Assembly (NCBI RefSeq): GCF_020881035.1
Contig: NZ_JAJITC010000015.1
Coordinates: 62,001 to 126,000, forward strand
Direction of reading: 5' to 3'
Length of the DNA: 64,000 bases
From: Paraburkholderia translucens
GTDB lineage: Bacteria > Pseudomonadota > Gammaproteobacteria > Burkholderiales > Burkholderiaceae
Positions 1 to 8,527 of this stretch are shown here, in pieces. Made by a program: the position numbers and the translations under genes. Positions within the stretch are counted from its first letter, which is position 1. Each line of letters begins with the position of its first letter. The notes beneath the pieces were generated by a model. It did not search any database. It saw only the letters and a program-made list of their open reading frames with translations, and was not told the origin of the DNA.

Positions 1-55
1 CGTGTTCCCGCCCGTCGTGGAGTCGCCGGCGATGAGTGCGCGTTTTCTTGCCTGA
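1..55 (+). CDS. possible 3' end of an upstream gene
   Basis: One plus-strand frame is open from the window edge to a TGA at 53-55 and would give a C-terminal tail ending in SPAMSARFLA. Only about 17 residues are visible, so no family can be named. It is listed because the next gene begins only later, and an upstream plus-strand gene would have to end about here. Another frame is also open, so the call is weak. Confidence 0.2.
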   Translation, partial: VFPPVVESPAMSARFLA

Positions 56-217
56 GCATTTTGTCAGACCCAGCGGTGCGCGGGCGAGCGAGCGCGCACC
101 GCATTGTCGGCGAGTCCGGCCTTTATACTGACGGCCGTGCAGCACAACACCCGTCAAAGAACTTTCGCCGCCTGTCTGCGGACGGTTGGCCCCGGCATCG
201 CTCGAACGCACCCATCC

Positions 218-1465
218 ATGGATACTGATCTGCCGTCGTCGCACCGCTCGCTCCCGCGCGTATTCGAAGTTCTCATCGTCTTTCTCAAACTTGGGCTGAC
301 CAGCTTCGGCGGCCCGATCGCACACATCGGCTACTTCCGGCGCGAGTTCGTCGAGCGCCGGCGCTGGCTCGACGACGAAGCCTTCACCGATCTGATCGGA
401 CTGTGCCAATTTCTGCCGGGACCGGCGAGCAGCCAGGCCGGGTTCTCGATCGGAGTATTGCGGGCAGGCTGGGCTGGGGGCCTGGCCGCCTGGTGCGGTT
501 TCACGCTGCCGTCGGTATGCGTGATGCTGGCCTTTGCCGCGATCGCGCCGGACCTGAGCGGTGCTGCCGGCACGGGCGTGATTCACGGCCTCAAACTCGT
601 CGCGGTGGCCGTCGTCGCGCAGGCCGTCTGGGATATGGCGCGGCGTCTGTGTCCAGATCGCCGCCGCGCGGCGATCGCGCTCGCGTCGCTTGCCTTGCTG
701 AGTCTGCTGAGCGGCGCCTACGCTCAACTGATCGTGATAGGGGCGGGTGCATTGCTCGGTGTCGCGCTGTGCCGCACGACGGCGGCGCAAGCGCCGCGTC
801 CCGTTGCGCGCCGGGCCGGCGACTTTCAGGTGTCGCGCGCGGCCGGTATCGCCGCTCTCGTGGTGTTTTGCGCACTGCTTTTTGCGTTGCCGCTATGGGC
901 GGCAAGCGGGGGCTCGCAAGGCCTGCGCGTATTCGATGCGTTCTATCGCTCGGGCGCGCTCGTGTTCGGCGGCGGGCACGTGGTGCTGCCGTTGTTGCAG
1001 CGTGAAACCGTCGCAACCGGATGGGTCGCGCCGAATGATTTCCTTGCGGGCTACGGCGCGGCTCAGGCGGTACCCGGACCGCTATTCACGTTCGCGGCGT
1101 TCCTCGGCTGGATGATGGCCGTGTCACCCCGGCATTGGAGCGGCGCGCTGCTGGCGACCGTGGGCATCTTTCTGCCGGGGCTGCTGCTCGTGCTCGCGGC
1201 ATTGCCGTGGTGGCAGGCGCTGCGCGCGCGCGCAACGATGTCGGCGGCGCTTGCCGGCGTCAATGCCGCGGTGGTGGGCCTATTGGCTGCCGCGCTTTAT
1301 TCGCCGGTATGGACGAGCGCGGTATTGTCGCCAGCGGATTTCGCCGTTGCGTGCATCGGCTTTTTCCTGTTGATGCGCTGGAAGGTGCCGCCGCTCGCGG
1401 TCGTCGTGCTTTGCGTGGCGGCCGGCATTGCTCAAGCGGTGCTGCACCAGGGCCTGACGATCTGA
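218..1465 (+). CDS. chrA: chromate transporter, CHR family
   Basis: This is an inner-membrane CHR-superfamily protein, the family that exports chromate by proton-coupled antiport. At 415 residues it has the usual long-chain, two-domain form. The first half carries the signature region with TSFGGPIAHIGYFRREFV, followed by a QFLPGP motif. The second half repeats it in degenerate form as VFGGGHVVLPLL and AQAVPGP. An upstream TTG at 104 extends the frame by 38 residues, but the extension is hydrophilic and unlike the family, so ATG 218 is preferred. No chrB regulator is visible nearby. Function in chromate export, rather than related anions, is inferred from family only. Confidence 0.85.
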   Translation: MDTDLPSSHRSLPRVFEVLIVFLKLGLTSFGGPIAHIGYFRREFVERRRWLDDEAFTDLIGLCQFLPGPASSQAGFSIGVLRAGWAGGLAAWCGFTLPSVCVMLAFAAIAPDLSGAAGTGVIHGLKLVAVAVVAQAVWDMARRLCPDRRRAAIALASLALLSLLSGAYAQLIVIGAGALLGVALCRTTAAQAPRPVARRAGDFQVSRAAGIAALVVFCALLFALPLWAASGGSQGLRVFDAFYRSGALVFGGGHVVLPLLQRETVATGWVAPNDFLAGYGAAQAVPGPLFTFAAFLGWMMAVSPRHWSGALLATVGIFLPGLLLVLAALPWWQALRARATMSAALAGVNAAVVGLLAAALYSPVWTSAVLSPADFAVACIGFFLLMRWKVPPLAVVVLCVAAGIAQAVLHQGLTI

Positions 1466-1613
1466 TCGAGCACGCTTTCACAAGCACTGATCTGCATCAA
1501 GGCGGACAACCGGGCGTCGGGTAGCCTGCAACAGATGATCGCGCGGCCTGCGGGCGTTTGCGGAACCGGACGGTACCGCGCGAAACCCCGACCTGCCGCA
1601 AGCCATTCGCGCG

Positions 1614-2468
1614 ATGACGGACCACATATTCGACAACGGCCTCGCCGGCTACGGATTGGGCGGCGTAAGCGCAAACGACAGCCCACGAGCCGTGCGCGCA
1701 TGGCGGCACCTGCGCTGGGGCCTTTGCGCGCTGAGCTTTTGCGCGATTCCCGCCTTCTACGCCGAACTGACGGTGCCGACCGCGTTTGCGCTGAACCTCT
1801 CGCGGACTCTGTACCTCGGCATATTCGCCGGCTTTGCGTTGTCGTTCACCTGGTTGGCCCATCTGAGCCGGCGGCCGAAGACGCTGCTCGCGAACAACTG
1901 GCTCGACCTGACGATCGCGTTAGGCGCGGCGTTCAGCATCGGCTTCGGCACGCCGCCCTGGCAGCCGGTCGAATGGTTGCTCAGGCTGTCGTTCATGGGG
2001 CTCGTGGCGTTGCGCATCGTGCTGTCGCTACGAGGCTTTTTCGCGCCGAACCGTCTGATGTGGTTGCTGCTCGCCGGCGCGCTCGTGCTCGCGATGGCCG
2101 GCGCCGGCTTTTATTGGCTCGAACCGCGCGTGCATTCGTACGCGGAAGGGCTGTGGCTGGCGTTCGAAAGCAGCGCGACCGTCGGCTACGGCGACATCGC
2201 GCCGACGACGCCCGCCTCGCGGGTATTCGCGGCATTCGTCGTGCTGCTCGGCTACGGCATGTTGTCGCTGGTCTTCGCGAGCATCGCCGCCGTATTCATC
2301 GGCAAGGAGGAGAGGGCGTTACGGCGCGAGATGCACCGGGATATCAAGCGCCTGAACGACGAGATCGCGCGCATGCACGCCGAGCTGAAAGCATTGCGCC
2401 AGACGCTCGACGGCCCCGCGCACCGGCGCGACCCGGATGCAAGTTCGGTGACGCGCGCGGATGATTGA
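1614..2468 (+). CDS. potassium channel family protein (six-TM, one pore)
   Basis: The 284-residue protein has about six hydrophobic segments (roughly residues 35-52, 64-82, 96-110, 122-140, 148-167 and 205-230). The pore loop between the last two contains the K+ selectivity filter TVGYGD at residues 189-194. The segment after the last helix (about 232-265) is charged and likely coiled coil, ending in a polar tail. There is no RCK/TrkA nucleotide-binding domain and no clear S4 arginine ladder, so it is probably not a classical voltage sensor. It follows the chromate transporter by about 150 bp on the same strand. Gating and physiological role cannot be read from the sequence. Confidence 0.85.
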   Translation: MTDHIFDNGLAGYGLGGVSANDSPRAVRAWRHLRWGLCALSFCAIPAFYAELTVPTAFALNLSRTLYLGIFAGFALSFTWLAHLSRRPKTLLANNWLDLTIALGAAFSIGFGTPPWQPVEWLLRLSFMGLVALRIVLSLRGFFAPNRLMWLLLAGALVLAMAGAGFYWLEPRVHSYAEGLWLAFESSATVGYGDIAPTTPASRVFAAFVVLLGYGMLSLVFASIAAVFIGKEERALRREMHRDIKRLNDEIARMHAELKALRQTLDGPAHRRDPDASSVTRADD

Positions 2469-2652
2469 CCCTCCCCGCCGGTCCGCGTTTGCGGCGCTCA
2501 TCGGCGATCCGCGCTTGACGTGGATCAACGACGCGGCATCGGGCACGGCTACGCTGAAGGAATGGTGAGCCGAGCACGGCGCGCCCGGCTGGACCCGCTC
2601 GTGGCCTGCTTATCTGTTTTGCGGCCGTGCGCGCCACGATCTGTCGCATTGA
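2461..2652 (+). pseudogene. possible small ORF interrupted by an in-frame TGA
   Basis: From ATG 2461, which overlaps the end of the channel gene, one frame runs 35 codons to TGA at 2566-2568. The same frame then stays open for 27 more codons to a second TGA at 2650-2652. The residues around the break (TLKEW, stop, AEHGAPGWTRSWPAYLF) look like one protein and GC is high in third codon positions on both sides. A TGG-to-TGA change in a 62-codon gene would explain this. No family recognised. It could equally be chance in GC-rich DNA. Confidence 0.25.
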
Positions 2653-2673
2653 TTCACCGCAAGGAGACACGGG

Positions 2674-3324
2674 ATGAAAACCGACGGGCAACTGAAGCAG
2701 GAAGTCGAGGAGGAGCTCGAATGGGATGCGGCGGTCACCGCGACCGATATCGGCGTGGAGGTGGCCAATGGGGTGGTCACGCTGTCCGGCCATCCGGCGA
2801 GTCTCGCCGAAAAACTCGGTGCCGAGAGAGCCGCGCAGCGCGTGGCGGGTGTGAAGGCTGTCGTGGTCGAGATGGAGGTCCGCCTGCCGCAGCGGGACCA
2901 ACATAGCGACGAGGACGTAGCCGGCGCGGTCCGCGCGATCTTGCACTGGAGCGTCGCGGTGCCCGACGATGCGGTGAAGATTCAGGTGGAAAAAGGCTGG
3001 GTCACGCTGACGGGCACGCTCGACTGGGCCTACCAGCGCCATGTCGTCGCGCGCGCCGTCGGTCAGATGCGCGGCATACGCGGCGTGACCAACGCAATCG
3101 AGGTGCACCCTAAGGTCGCCTCGGACCAGATCGGGAAGAGCATCGGGGAGGCGCTGCGGCGGCACGCCGAGCGCGAAATCAGGCACATCGGAATCGACGT
3201 GAAGGACGGCACGGTCACGCTGACGGGCAAGGTGGGCTCCTACGCGGAACGCAAAGTCGCGCGGGGTGTCGCGTGGAGCACGCCAGGCGTTTGCGCGGTG
3301 GTCGACGATCTGGTCGTCGAATGA
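2674..3324 (+). CDS. BON-domain protein, three BON repeats
   Basis: 216 residues made of three BON domains (about residues 3-70, 78-146 and 148-216), each with the repeated strand signature GxVTLxG (GVVTLSG, GWVTLTG, GTVTLTG). BON domains occur in OsmY-like and phospholipid- or peptidoglycan-associated proteins and are linked to envelope stress. Here there is no signal peptide, so a cytoplasmic location is more likely than for OsmY. An AAGGAG lies upstream of ATG 2674 at good spacing. The 3' end overlaps the convergent beta-CASP gene by 85 bp. It is clearly paralogous to the gene at 4916-5593; both begin MK(T/S)D-Q-L. Confidence 0.85.
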   Translation: MKTDGQLKQEVEEELEWDAAVTATDIGVEVANGVVTLSGHPASLAEKLGAERAAQRVAGVKAVVVEMEVRLPQRDQHSDEDVAGAVRAILHWSVAVPDDAVKIQVEKGWVTLTGTLDWAYQRHVVARAVGQMRGIRGVTNAIEVHPKVASDQIGKSIGEALRRHAEREIRHIGIDVKDGTVTLTGKVGSYAERKVARGVAWSTPGVCAVVDDLVVE

Positions 3325-4694
3325 CAAGCCTGGAGTTGCGCGAGTTCGACGCTTTGCCCATCAACGGGCACCTCGCAACACCAGCCGAGCCTCTCCGTGA
3401 TGTGCCGCCGCATCGCATCCGCCGCGGCGGGTTCGCCGTGCGTGACGAACGTACGGGCGGGCGCGTCGCTCAGACTCGACAGCCAGTTCAGCAGTTCGCG
3501 GTAATCGGCATGCGCGGAGAGCGACGAGACCGATACGACGTTCGCGCGCACGCGCACATATTCGCCGAACAGTTTGATGGACGGCTCGTGATCGGCCAGC
3601 GCCGCGCCGCGCGTGCCCGCCGCCTGATAGCCGACGAGCGCGATCGTATTGTGCGGATCGGACGCGTACAGGCGCAGATGATGCAGCACGCGCCCGCCGG
3701 TGGCCATGCCGCTGCCCGCGATGATCACCATCGGCCCCTTCTGCGAGGCGATCGCCTTCGACTGGTCGACGCTTCTGACCATGATCGCGGCCTTGTCGAT
3801 CGCATTGGCGTCGGACATCGTCAACCGATGCTCGGCGATGCGCCTGCGATACACGTCCGTCACGCTGGTCGCCATCGGACTGTCCAGATACACGGGCACG
3901 TGCGCCATGCGCCCGGTCTCCTTGAGTTTCGCGATGTAGTAAAGGATTGCCTGCGCGCGTCCGACTGCGAAACACGGCATCACCACCACGCCGCCTTTGG
4001 CGAACGTTCGGCTAAAGATCTCTGCGAGTTCGTCCTGCGGATCCGAATCCGGATGCAGGCGGTTGCCGTAGGTCGATTCGACGACGAGATAATCGGCGTG
4101 CGCAAGCGGCGAGGGCGCACGCATGATCGGATCGGCGGGGCGGCCCACGTCGCCGGAAAATGCCAGCACCTTGTGATTGCGGCACATGACGACGCTCGCT
4201 GCCCCGAGGATGTGCCCCGACGCCAGGAATCGGAAGCAAAGCCCATGTGACAGCTCGACGGGCGTGTCGAAGCGCCGTGGCGTCATCAGATGCAGCGCTC
4301 GCTGCGCGTCGTCGAGCGTGTAGAGCGGCAGCGCCGGCCGATGCTTCGAGAAGCCGTGCCGGTTCGCGAAATCCGCTTCCTCTTCCTGCAGCTTCGCGCT
4401 GTCGCGCAGCATGATCTCGCACAGCTCGGCGGTGCCGGGCGTGCAATAGACGGGGCCGCGAAAGCCGTTTCGCGCGAGCAACGGCAAATAGCCGCTATGG
4501 TCGAGATGCGCGTGAGTCAGGATCACCGCGTCGATCGAATCGGCTGGTACGGGAAGGGGCGCCCAGTTGCGCAGCCGCAGGTTCTTCACTCCCTGAAACA
4601 GCCCGCAATCGACGAGGATGCGCAAGCCCGGTTCTTCAAGCAGATACTTTGAACCCGTGACGGTCTCGCTCGCTCCCAGAAAGGTCAGTTTCAT
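3240..4694 (-). CDS. beta-CASP metallo-beta-lactamase RNase (MBL-fold, RNA-specificity domain)
   Basis: 484 residues. The N-terminal metallo-beta-lactamase domain carries the zinc motif HAHLDHSG with ligands H61, H63, D65 and H66, plus SGDVGRP as a later metal-binding motif. The beta-CASP insert and the C-terminal MBL half follow (AGSGMATGGRVLHHL, then SSLSAHADY). This is the architecture of YSH1/CPSF73-like RNA endo/exonucleases of bacteria. The longer frame starts 27 codons upstream, but ATG 4694 has GGAGG at correct spacing and begins with the conserved MKLTFLGA strand. The last about 28 residues are encoded opposite the BON gene and look unconserved, so the tail may be a recent extension. 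Confidence 0.85.
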   Translation of the reverse strand: MKLTFLGASETVTGSKYLLEEPGLRILVDCGLFQGVKNLRLRNWAPLPVPADSIDAVILTHAHLDHSGYLPLLARNGFRGPVYCTPGTAELCEIMLRDSAKLQEEEADFANRHGFSKHRPALPLYTLDDAQRALHLMTPRRFDTPVELSHGLCFRFLASGHILGAASVVMCRNHKVLAFSGDVGRPADPIMRAPSPLAHADYLVVESTYGNRLHPDSDPQDELAEIFSRTFAKGGVVVMPCFAVGRAQAILYYIAKLKETGRMAHVPVYLDSPMATSVTDVYRRRIAEHRLTMSDANAIDKAAIMVRSVDQSKAIASQKGPMVIIAGSGMATGGRVLHHLRLYASDPHNTIALVGYQAAGTRGAALADHEPSIKLFGEYVRVRANVVSVSSLSAHADYRELLNWLSSLSDAPARTFVTHGEPAAADAMRRHITERLGWCCEVPVDGQSVELAQLQACHSTTRSSTTAQTPGVLHATPRATLRSA

Positions 4695-4915
4695 GGTTCC
4701 TCCATTGCATCGGCACGAGGTGCCGCATGGGACCATTTCAGCGGATGCGGGCGCCTCGCCTTTGATCTGGATCATCGGTCGCGCAGTGCTCGCACGCTAG
4801 TCTGCAGGAAGGTGCTCACGCGAAGTCATAACGAATGGGAGGCGGGAGCGCAAGCAAGCCGATCTTTCTGTTGCGTCGAAACGCTGCCGCGTCGATGCGA
4901 ATTCCCGGAGGGGCA

Positions 4916-5593
4916 ATGACCATGAAATCGGACAGTCAATTGCATGAGGAAGTCGAGGACGAACTGGCGAACAATCCTGCGATCGAAGCGAACCGGATTG
5001 GCGTCGCGGTGGCCGACGGCATCGTCACGCTAAGCGGTCAGGTGCCGAACTATGCGCAGAAGGTCGCCGCCGAGAAATGCGCGCTTGCCATCGCCGGTGT
5101 GGTGGCCGTCGTCATGCATATCGACGTGGCGCTTCGCGACGCGGACCGGCGAACCGACGAGGACATCGCGCTGAGCGCGCGGGCCGTGCTCGACTGGATC
5201 GCCGGTCTCGAGGAAAGCACGGTCAAGGTCAAGGTCGAGAACGGCTGGGTTACGTTGAGCGGCGAGGTGCGCGACGCTTACCGCAGCCATATCGCCGAGA
5301 AAAACATTCGCCACATGCGCGGCGTGACCGGTTTGACGAACAGCATCCGCATCACGGGCAGCGCGTCGCCGACCGATATCGAGTACAACATCCGTAAAGC
5401 GATCCAGCGCCATACCGAACGCGAACTGAAGCACCTGGGCGTCCAGGTCGAGAACGGCGAGGTCACGCTGTCGGGCCGCGTCAGTTCGGCGGCCGAAAGG
5501 GCAGTGGTATGGGGCGCGGCGCGCTCGACGCCGGGCGTGAAAGCGATCGTCGATCGTCTGTCGATCGACGGTCGCGGAGCTGCCGTTACGTGA
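4916..5593 (+). CDS. BON-domain protein, three BON repeats (paralogue of 2674-3324)
   Basis: 225 residues with three BON domains, each marked by GxVTLSG (GIVTLSG, GWVTLSG, GEVTLSG). It aligns along its whole length with the BON protein at 2674-3324, so the two arose by duplication and now flank the beta-CASP RNase gene. The start is either ATG 4916 or ATG 4922; GGAGGGG at 4907-4913 serves both, and the second matches the paralogue's start better. No signal peptide. It is divergent from the RNase gene, so the 220-bp gap should hold both promoters. Probable role is stress-linked, inferred from family only. Confidence 0.85.
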   Translation: MTMKSDSQLHEEVEDELANNPAIEANRIGVAVADGIVTLSGQVPNYAQKVAAEKCALAIAGVVAVVMHIDVALRDADRRTDEDIALSARAVLDWIAGLEESTVKVKVENGWVTLSGEVRDAYRSHIAEKNIRHMRGVTGLTNSIRITGSASPTDIEYNIRKAIQRHTERELKHLGVQVENGEVTLSGRVSSAAERAVVWGAARSTPGVKAIVDRLSIDGRGAAVT

Positions 5594-5594
5594 T

Positions 5595-6191
5595 TTACGC
5601 GTCGCCCGGCTCTCCGGGCAGCATGCGTCTGAGCACGTCGTCGCGCAGGACGAAGTGATGAAACAGCGCGGCGGCCGCATGCCCCGCCGCGATGACGATG
5701 ATGGCCCAGCCGATGAAATCATGAGCCTCGCCAATCGCATGATGCGTGGCCTTGTCGGTCGGCGCGAACGGCGCGGGGATCAGCAGGCCGAAAAAGCTCA
5801 TCGATTCATCGCCGCTGCAGCGCAACACGAAACCCAGTACCGCTTCGCCCACCAGCAGCGCATACAGCAGATAGTGGACGCCTTTCGCGGCCGTCTCGGC
5901 CCACCCCGAGGCGCTCGCGCGGCTTTGATGCCCGGGTGTCAGACGCCACCCGATGCGCGTGATCAACACGGCCGACAGCAGTATTCCAAACGACATGTGC
6001 GAGACGATCATCAGATGGCGCGTCGGCTTCGGCGCAAACCCCCAGGTATGGGCCAGAGCGAATTGCGCCAGCACCAGAATCACCGTGAGCCAATGCAACA
6101 GGATCGAGATAGAGTCGTACTGGGTGCGGTCGTTGACGGCCGCGATTCGCGTGGTGTCAGAGGGCGTGGGTGAATGTTTGAGCATGGTCAT
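5595..6191 (-). CDS. cytochrome b561 family protein
   Basis: 198 residues from ATG 6191 (ATG 6185 two codons later is also possible). Four transmembrane helices fit the CybB/YodB family of di-haem membrane cytochromes. Candidate haem-ligand histidines lie in the first helix (ILLHWLTV), the second (HMSFGI) and the last (VIAAGHAAAALFHHF). The protein probably carries electrons between quinol and a periplasmic partner, possibly superoxide as shown for E. coli CybB. It ends 1 bp from the convergent BON gene. A longer open frame upstream of the chosen start is arginine-rich and unlike the family. Confidence 0.85.
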   Translation of the reverse strand: MTMLKHSPTPSDTTRIAAVNDRTQYDSISILLHWLTVILVLAQFALAHTWGFAPKPTRHLMIVSHMSFGILLSAVLITRIGWRLTPGHQSRASASGWAETAAKGVHYLLYALLVGEAVLGFVLRCSGDESMSFFGLLIPAPFAPTDKATHHAIGEAHDFIGWAIIVIAAGHAAAALFHHFVLRDDVLRRMLPGEPGDA

Positions 6192-6499
6192 TGGATCGAG
6201 CGAACGGATTGGGAACAGTAAGGTGCCAGAAATCAGAAGGCAGCGAAGTTTGACGCACGCAGCCTGCCAGCGCCAACGGAGCGTACCAGGATCTGCTGAA
6301 CGATTCCTTAAGGCTGAGCTTTGCCGCAAAAGTGGACCGGAAAAAGGCCACACTCGAACCTCTACGCACTGATGTCGCCGACCTGCGTGGTGCACAATGT
6401 GTACGCACCGTTCGCGCTGCGCTTCGCCGCCGGTCTCGGGGGCGGCTGACAGGCTGACACGCACATCGAACTCTCCAACGCATCGGGTGGAACAGGAAC
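6192..6499. other. divergent intergenic region with imperfect palindrome
   Basis: About 308 bp between cytochrome b561 (minus) and nitronate monooxygenase (plus), with no supportable gene. It contains an imperfect palindrome at 6389-6409, with arms GGTGC and GCACC around an 11-bp centre, about 90 bp before the nitronate monooxygenase start. This could be an operator, but no regulator gene lies beside it. Confidence 0.35.
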
Positions 6500-7600
6500 A
6501 TGAACGCTCAAGCTGACAATCGCGCCTTGCTGCGCTCGCTCGGTATCCAGAAGCCGATCATTCAGGCGCCCATGGCGGGCGTCACTACGCCGGCGCTGGC
6601 TGCCGCGGTGTCCAACGCGGGCGGCCTCGGCTCGCTTGGCGTTGCCGCGATGAATGCGCAGAACGCCCGCCGCGCGATCCACCAGACGCGCGAACTGACG
6701 ACGAGGCCGTTCAACGTCAACGTGTTCTGCCATCGCCCGGCCACCGCCGATGCCGAGGTTGAGCGCGCATGGCTCGACTGGCTCGAACCGGTTTTCCGGC
6801 AATACGGCGCGACGCCGCCGCCGTCGCTCTCCGAGATCTACACGAGCTTCGTCGCCGATAAAGCGATGCAGGCGATGCTGCTCGAAGAGAAGCCGGCCGT
6901 CGTGAGCTTCCATTTCGGCTTGCCGCCCGATGCGGTGATTGCGGAACTCAAGCACGCGGGCGTGCGTTTGCTGGCGAGCGCGACCAATCTTGACGAAGCG
7001 GCAGCGGCCGTCGAGGCGGGCATCGATGCGATCGTCGCCCAGGGCATCGAAGCGGGCGGTCATCGCGGCGTGTTCGACACGACCGGACGCGACGAACGTC
7101 TCGGCACGTTTGCGCTCACGCGCCTGCTCGTCAGTGAATGCGACGTGCCCGTGATCGCAGCAGGCGGCATCATGGACGGCGCGGGCATCGCCGCCGCGCT
7201 CGCGCTGGGCGCGCAGGCGGCGCAACTGGGCACGGCGTTCGTCGCGTGCCCCGAAACCTCGATCGACGACGGTTATCGCCGCGCCTTGCTCAGCGATGCG
7301 GCGCGCTCCACGACGTTCACCTCGGCCATTTCAGGGCGTCTCGCGCGCGGCATCGTCAATCGCTTCACCGCGCTCGGCGAGGATCCGCAGGCGCCGCGCA
7401 CGCCGTCCTATCCGATCGCCTACGACGCGGGCAAGGCTCTGAATGCAGCCGCCAAAGCCCAAGGCGAGTTCGGCTACGGCGCACAATGGGCGGGCCAGGC
7501 CGCGCCGCTGGCGCGTTCGTTGCCCGCGCGCGAACTGATGGCGCAGTTGGAGCGCGAGACGCGCGAAAGTATCGAGCGGCTGCAATCGGTTTGGAACTGA
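6500..7600 (+). CDS. nitronate monooxygenase (2-nitropropane dioxygenase family)
   Basis: 366 residues, FMN-dependent TIM-barrel enzyme that oxidises alkyl nitronates such as propionate-3-nitronate to the aldehyde or ketone and nitrite. The start region IQAPMAGVTTPALAAAVSNA, the strand FNVNVFCH, the FMN-phosphate motif AQGIEAGGHRG and the second phosphate motif AAGGIMDG are in family order. An AGGA-type ribosome site precedes ATG 6500. The enzyme links loosely to the nitrate/nitrite theme later in the window, but there is no operon connection. Confidence 0.9.
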   Translation: MNAQADNRALLRSLGIQKPIIQAPMAGVTTPALAAAVSNAGGLGSLGVAAMNAQNARRAIHQTRELTTRPFNVNVFCHRPATADAEVERAWLDWLEPVFRQYGATPPPSLSEIYTSFVADKAMQAMLLEEKPAVVSFHFGLPPDAVIAELKHAGVRLLASATNLDEAAAAVEAGIDAIVAQGIEAGGHRGVFDTTGRDERLGTFALTRLLVSECDVPVIAAGGIMDGAGIAAALALGAQAAQLGTAFVACPETSIDDGYRRALLSDAARSTTFTSAISGRLARGIVNRFTALGEDPQAPRTPSYPIAYDAGKALNAAAKAQGEFGYGAQWAGQAAPLARSLPARELMAQLERETRESIERLQSVWN

Positions 7601-7624
7601 GCAGTCTCTCTTGGCAATGTGCCT

Positions 7625-7802
7625 TCAAGGGACAACGACTTCTACGCGGCAAACGTCACGCAGCGCGAAGCCGACTTGGGGCCAGCGCGTTGCGCCGGGC
7701 ACGCCGCTGATGGCGATCGTGCCGCGCGACGGCGTGTGGGTCGATGCCAACTTCAACGAAGTGCAGCTCAAGCCCATGCGGATTGGCCCGCCGGTGCCGA
7801 TT
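7625..7802 (+). pseudogene. fragment of an EmrA/HlyD-type efflux membrane-fusion gene, frameshifted
   Basis: Residues GQRVAPGTPLMAIVP followed by DGVWVDANFNEVQLKPMRIG at 7680-7802 match the conserved barrel region of EmrA-type membrane-fusion proteins. The matching upstream residues TQREADLG lie in another frame. Removing one G from the GGGG run near 7676-7680 joins them as EADLGQRVAPG. The fragment lacks the N-terminal anchor and coiled coil and stops where similarity ends, directly against the convergent NnrU gene. It is a decayed remnant of a larger efflux operon, not an expressed gene. Confidence 0.7.
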
Positions 7803-7834
7803 GCTCGGCTAGTCGCAAGCATGAGCGCCGGCCG

Positions 7835-8527
7835 CTACAGCCAGCGCCAGATGCCTGCGGGCCAACCGGTAAGCGGAATATGCGCCCAGGTCGCCACGAG
7901 CCAGACAACGACGCCGCCAAGAAGCGCGTGCATGCCGAATCCGCCCAGCCGGGCCCGGCCCGCGGCGATCGCGGCGAACGGCAGATAGCTCGTCTTCGAT
8001 TCCCATGCGGGCCATAGATCGGGCTGAAGCCGCCGCTTCTTGCGGTCCTGTAACGCGGCGCCGACCAGCGCCAGGATGACGATCGCGCCAGCAAGCACGA
8101 TGTTCCGGGTGACCGGAAATATGACGATATGGCACAGTCCCCAAAGCGCGAACGACCACATCATCGGGTGACGCGTCACTGCGTACACGCCGCGCGCCTC
8201 GTCGGGAAACGCGGTGGACCGGCCTGCGGTGGGCAACGCCGGGTTGCGGATCAGCGAGCCCATCAGGAGGATCGACGCGATCAGCATGAGCACGGTCACG
8301 ACTGCCCACAACGCGTCGCCTGCCGGCCATAGCGGCGCGGACACGGGCGTCCTGTCGTACGCCATGACCATCCAGGCGAATGTCAGTATCGCAACCAGCG
8401 AATAGACGCCCATGGCGCCCCGTTCGCCGATTGCGTGGACCATACCCGCCCGCAGCGGATGAGACAGGAGAAAGTGGCTGCCGACAAAAGCGAATGCCGC
8501 CACGACAAGCGCGTAGATGCTTCCCAT
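7835..8527 (-). CDS. NnrU family membrane protein
   Basis: 230 residues with about six hydrophobic helices and the NnrU core, including SHFLLSHPLRAGMV near the N-terminus and the central GVYAVTRHPMMWSFALWGLCH. NnrU was first seen in denitrifiers next to nitrite and nitric oxide reductase genes, and the family is related to the isoprenylcysteine methyltransferase-like membrane fold. Its molecular role is unproven. The gene stands alone here, facing the EmrA remnant. Start ATG 8527 opens directly with the first hydrophobic helix. Confidence 0.8.
   Translation of the reverse strand: MGSIYALVVAAFAFVGSHFLLSHPLRAGMVHAIGERGAMGVYSLVAILTFAWMVMAYDRTPVSAPLWPAGDALWAVVTVLMLIASILLMGSLIRNPALPTAGRSTAFPDEARGVYAVTRHPMMWSFALWGLCHIVIFPVTRNIVLAGAIVILALVGAALQDRKKRRLQPDLWPAWESKTSYLPFAAIAAGRARLGGFGMHALLGGVVVWLVATWAHIPLTGWPAGIWRWL

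Noticed and set aside
104..217. TTG-initiated 38-residue N-terminal extension of the chromate transporter
   Set aside because: Not part of the CHR fold and has no ribosome site; the ATG at 218 starts the conserved protein.
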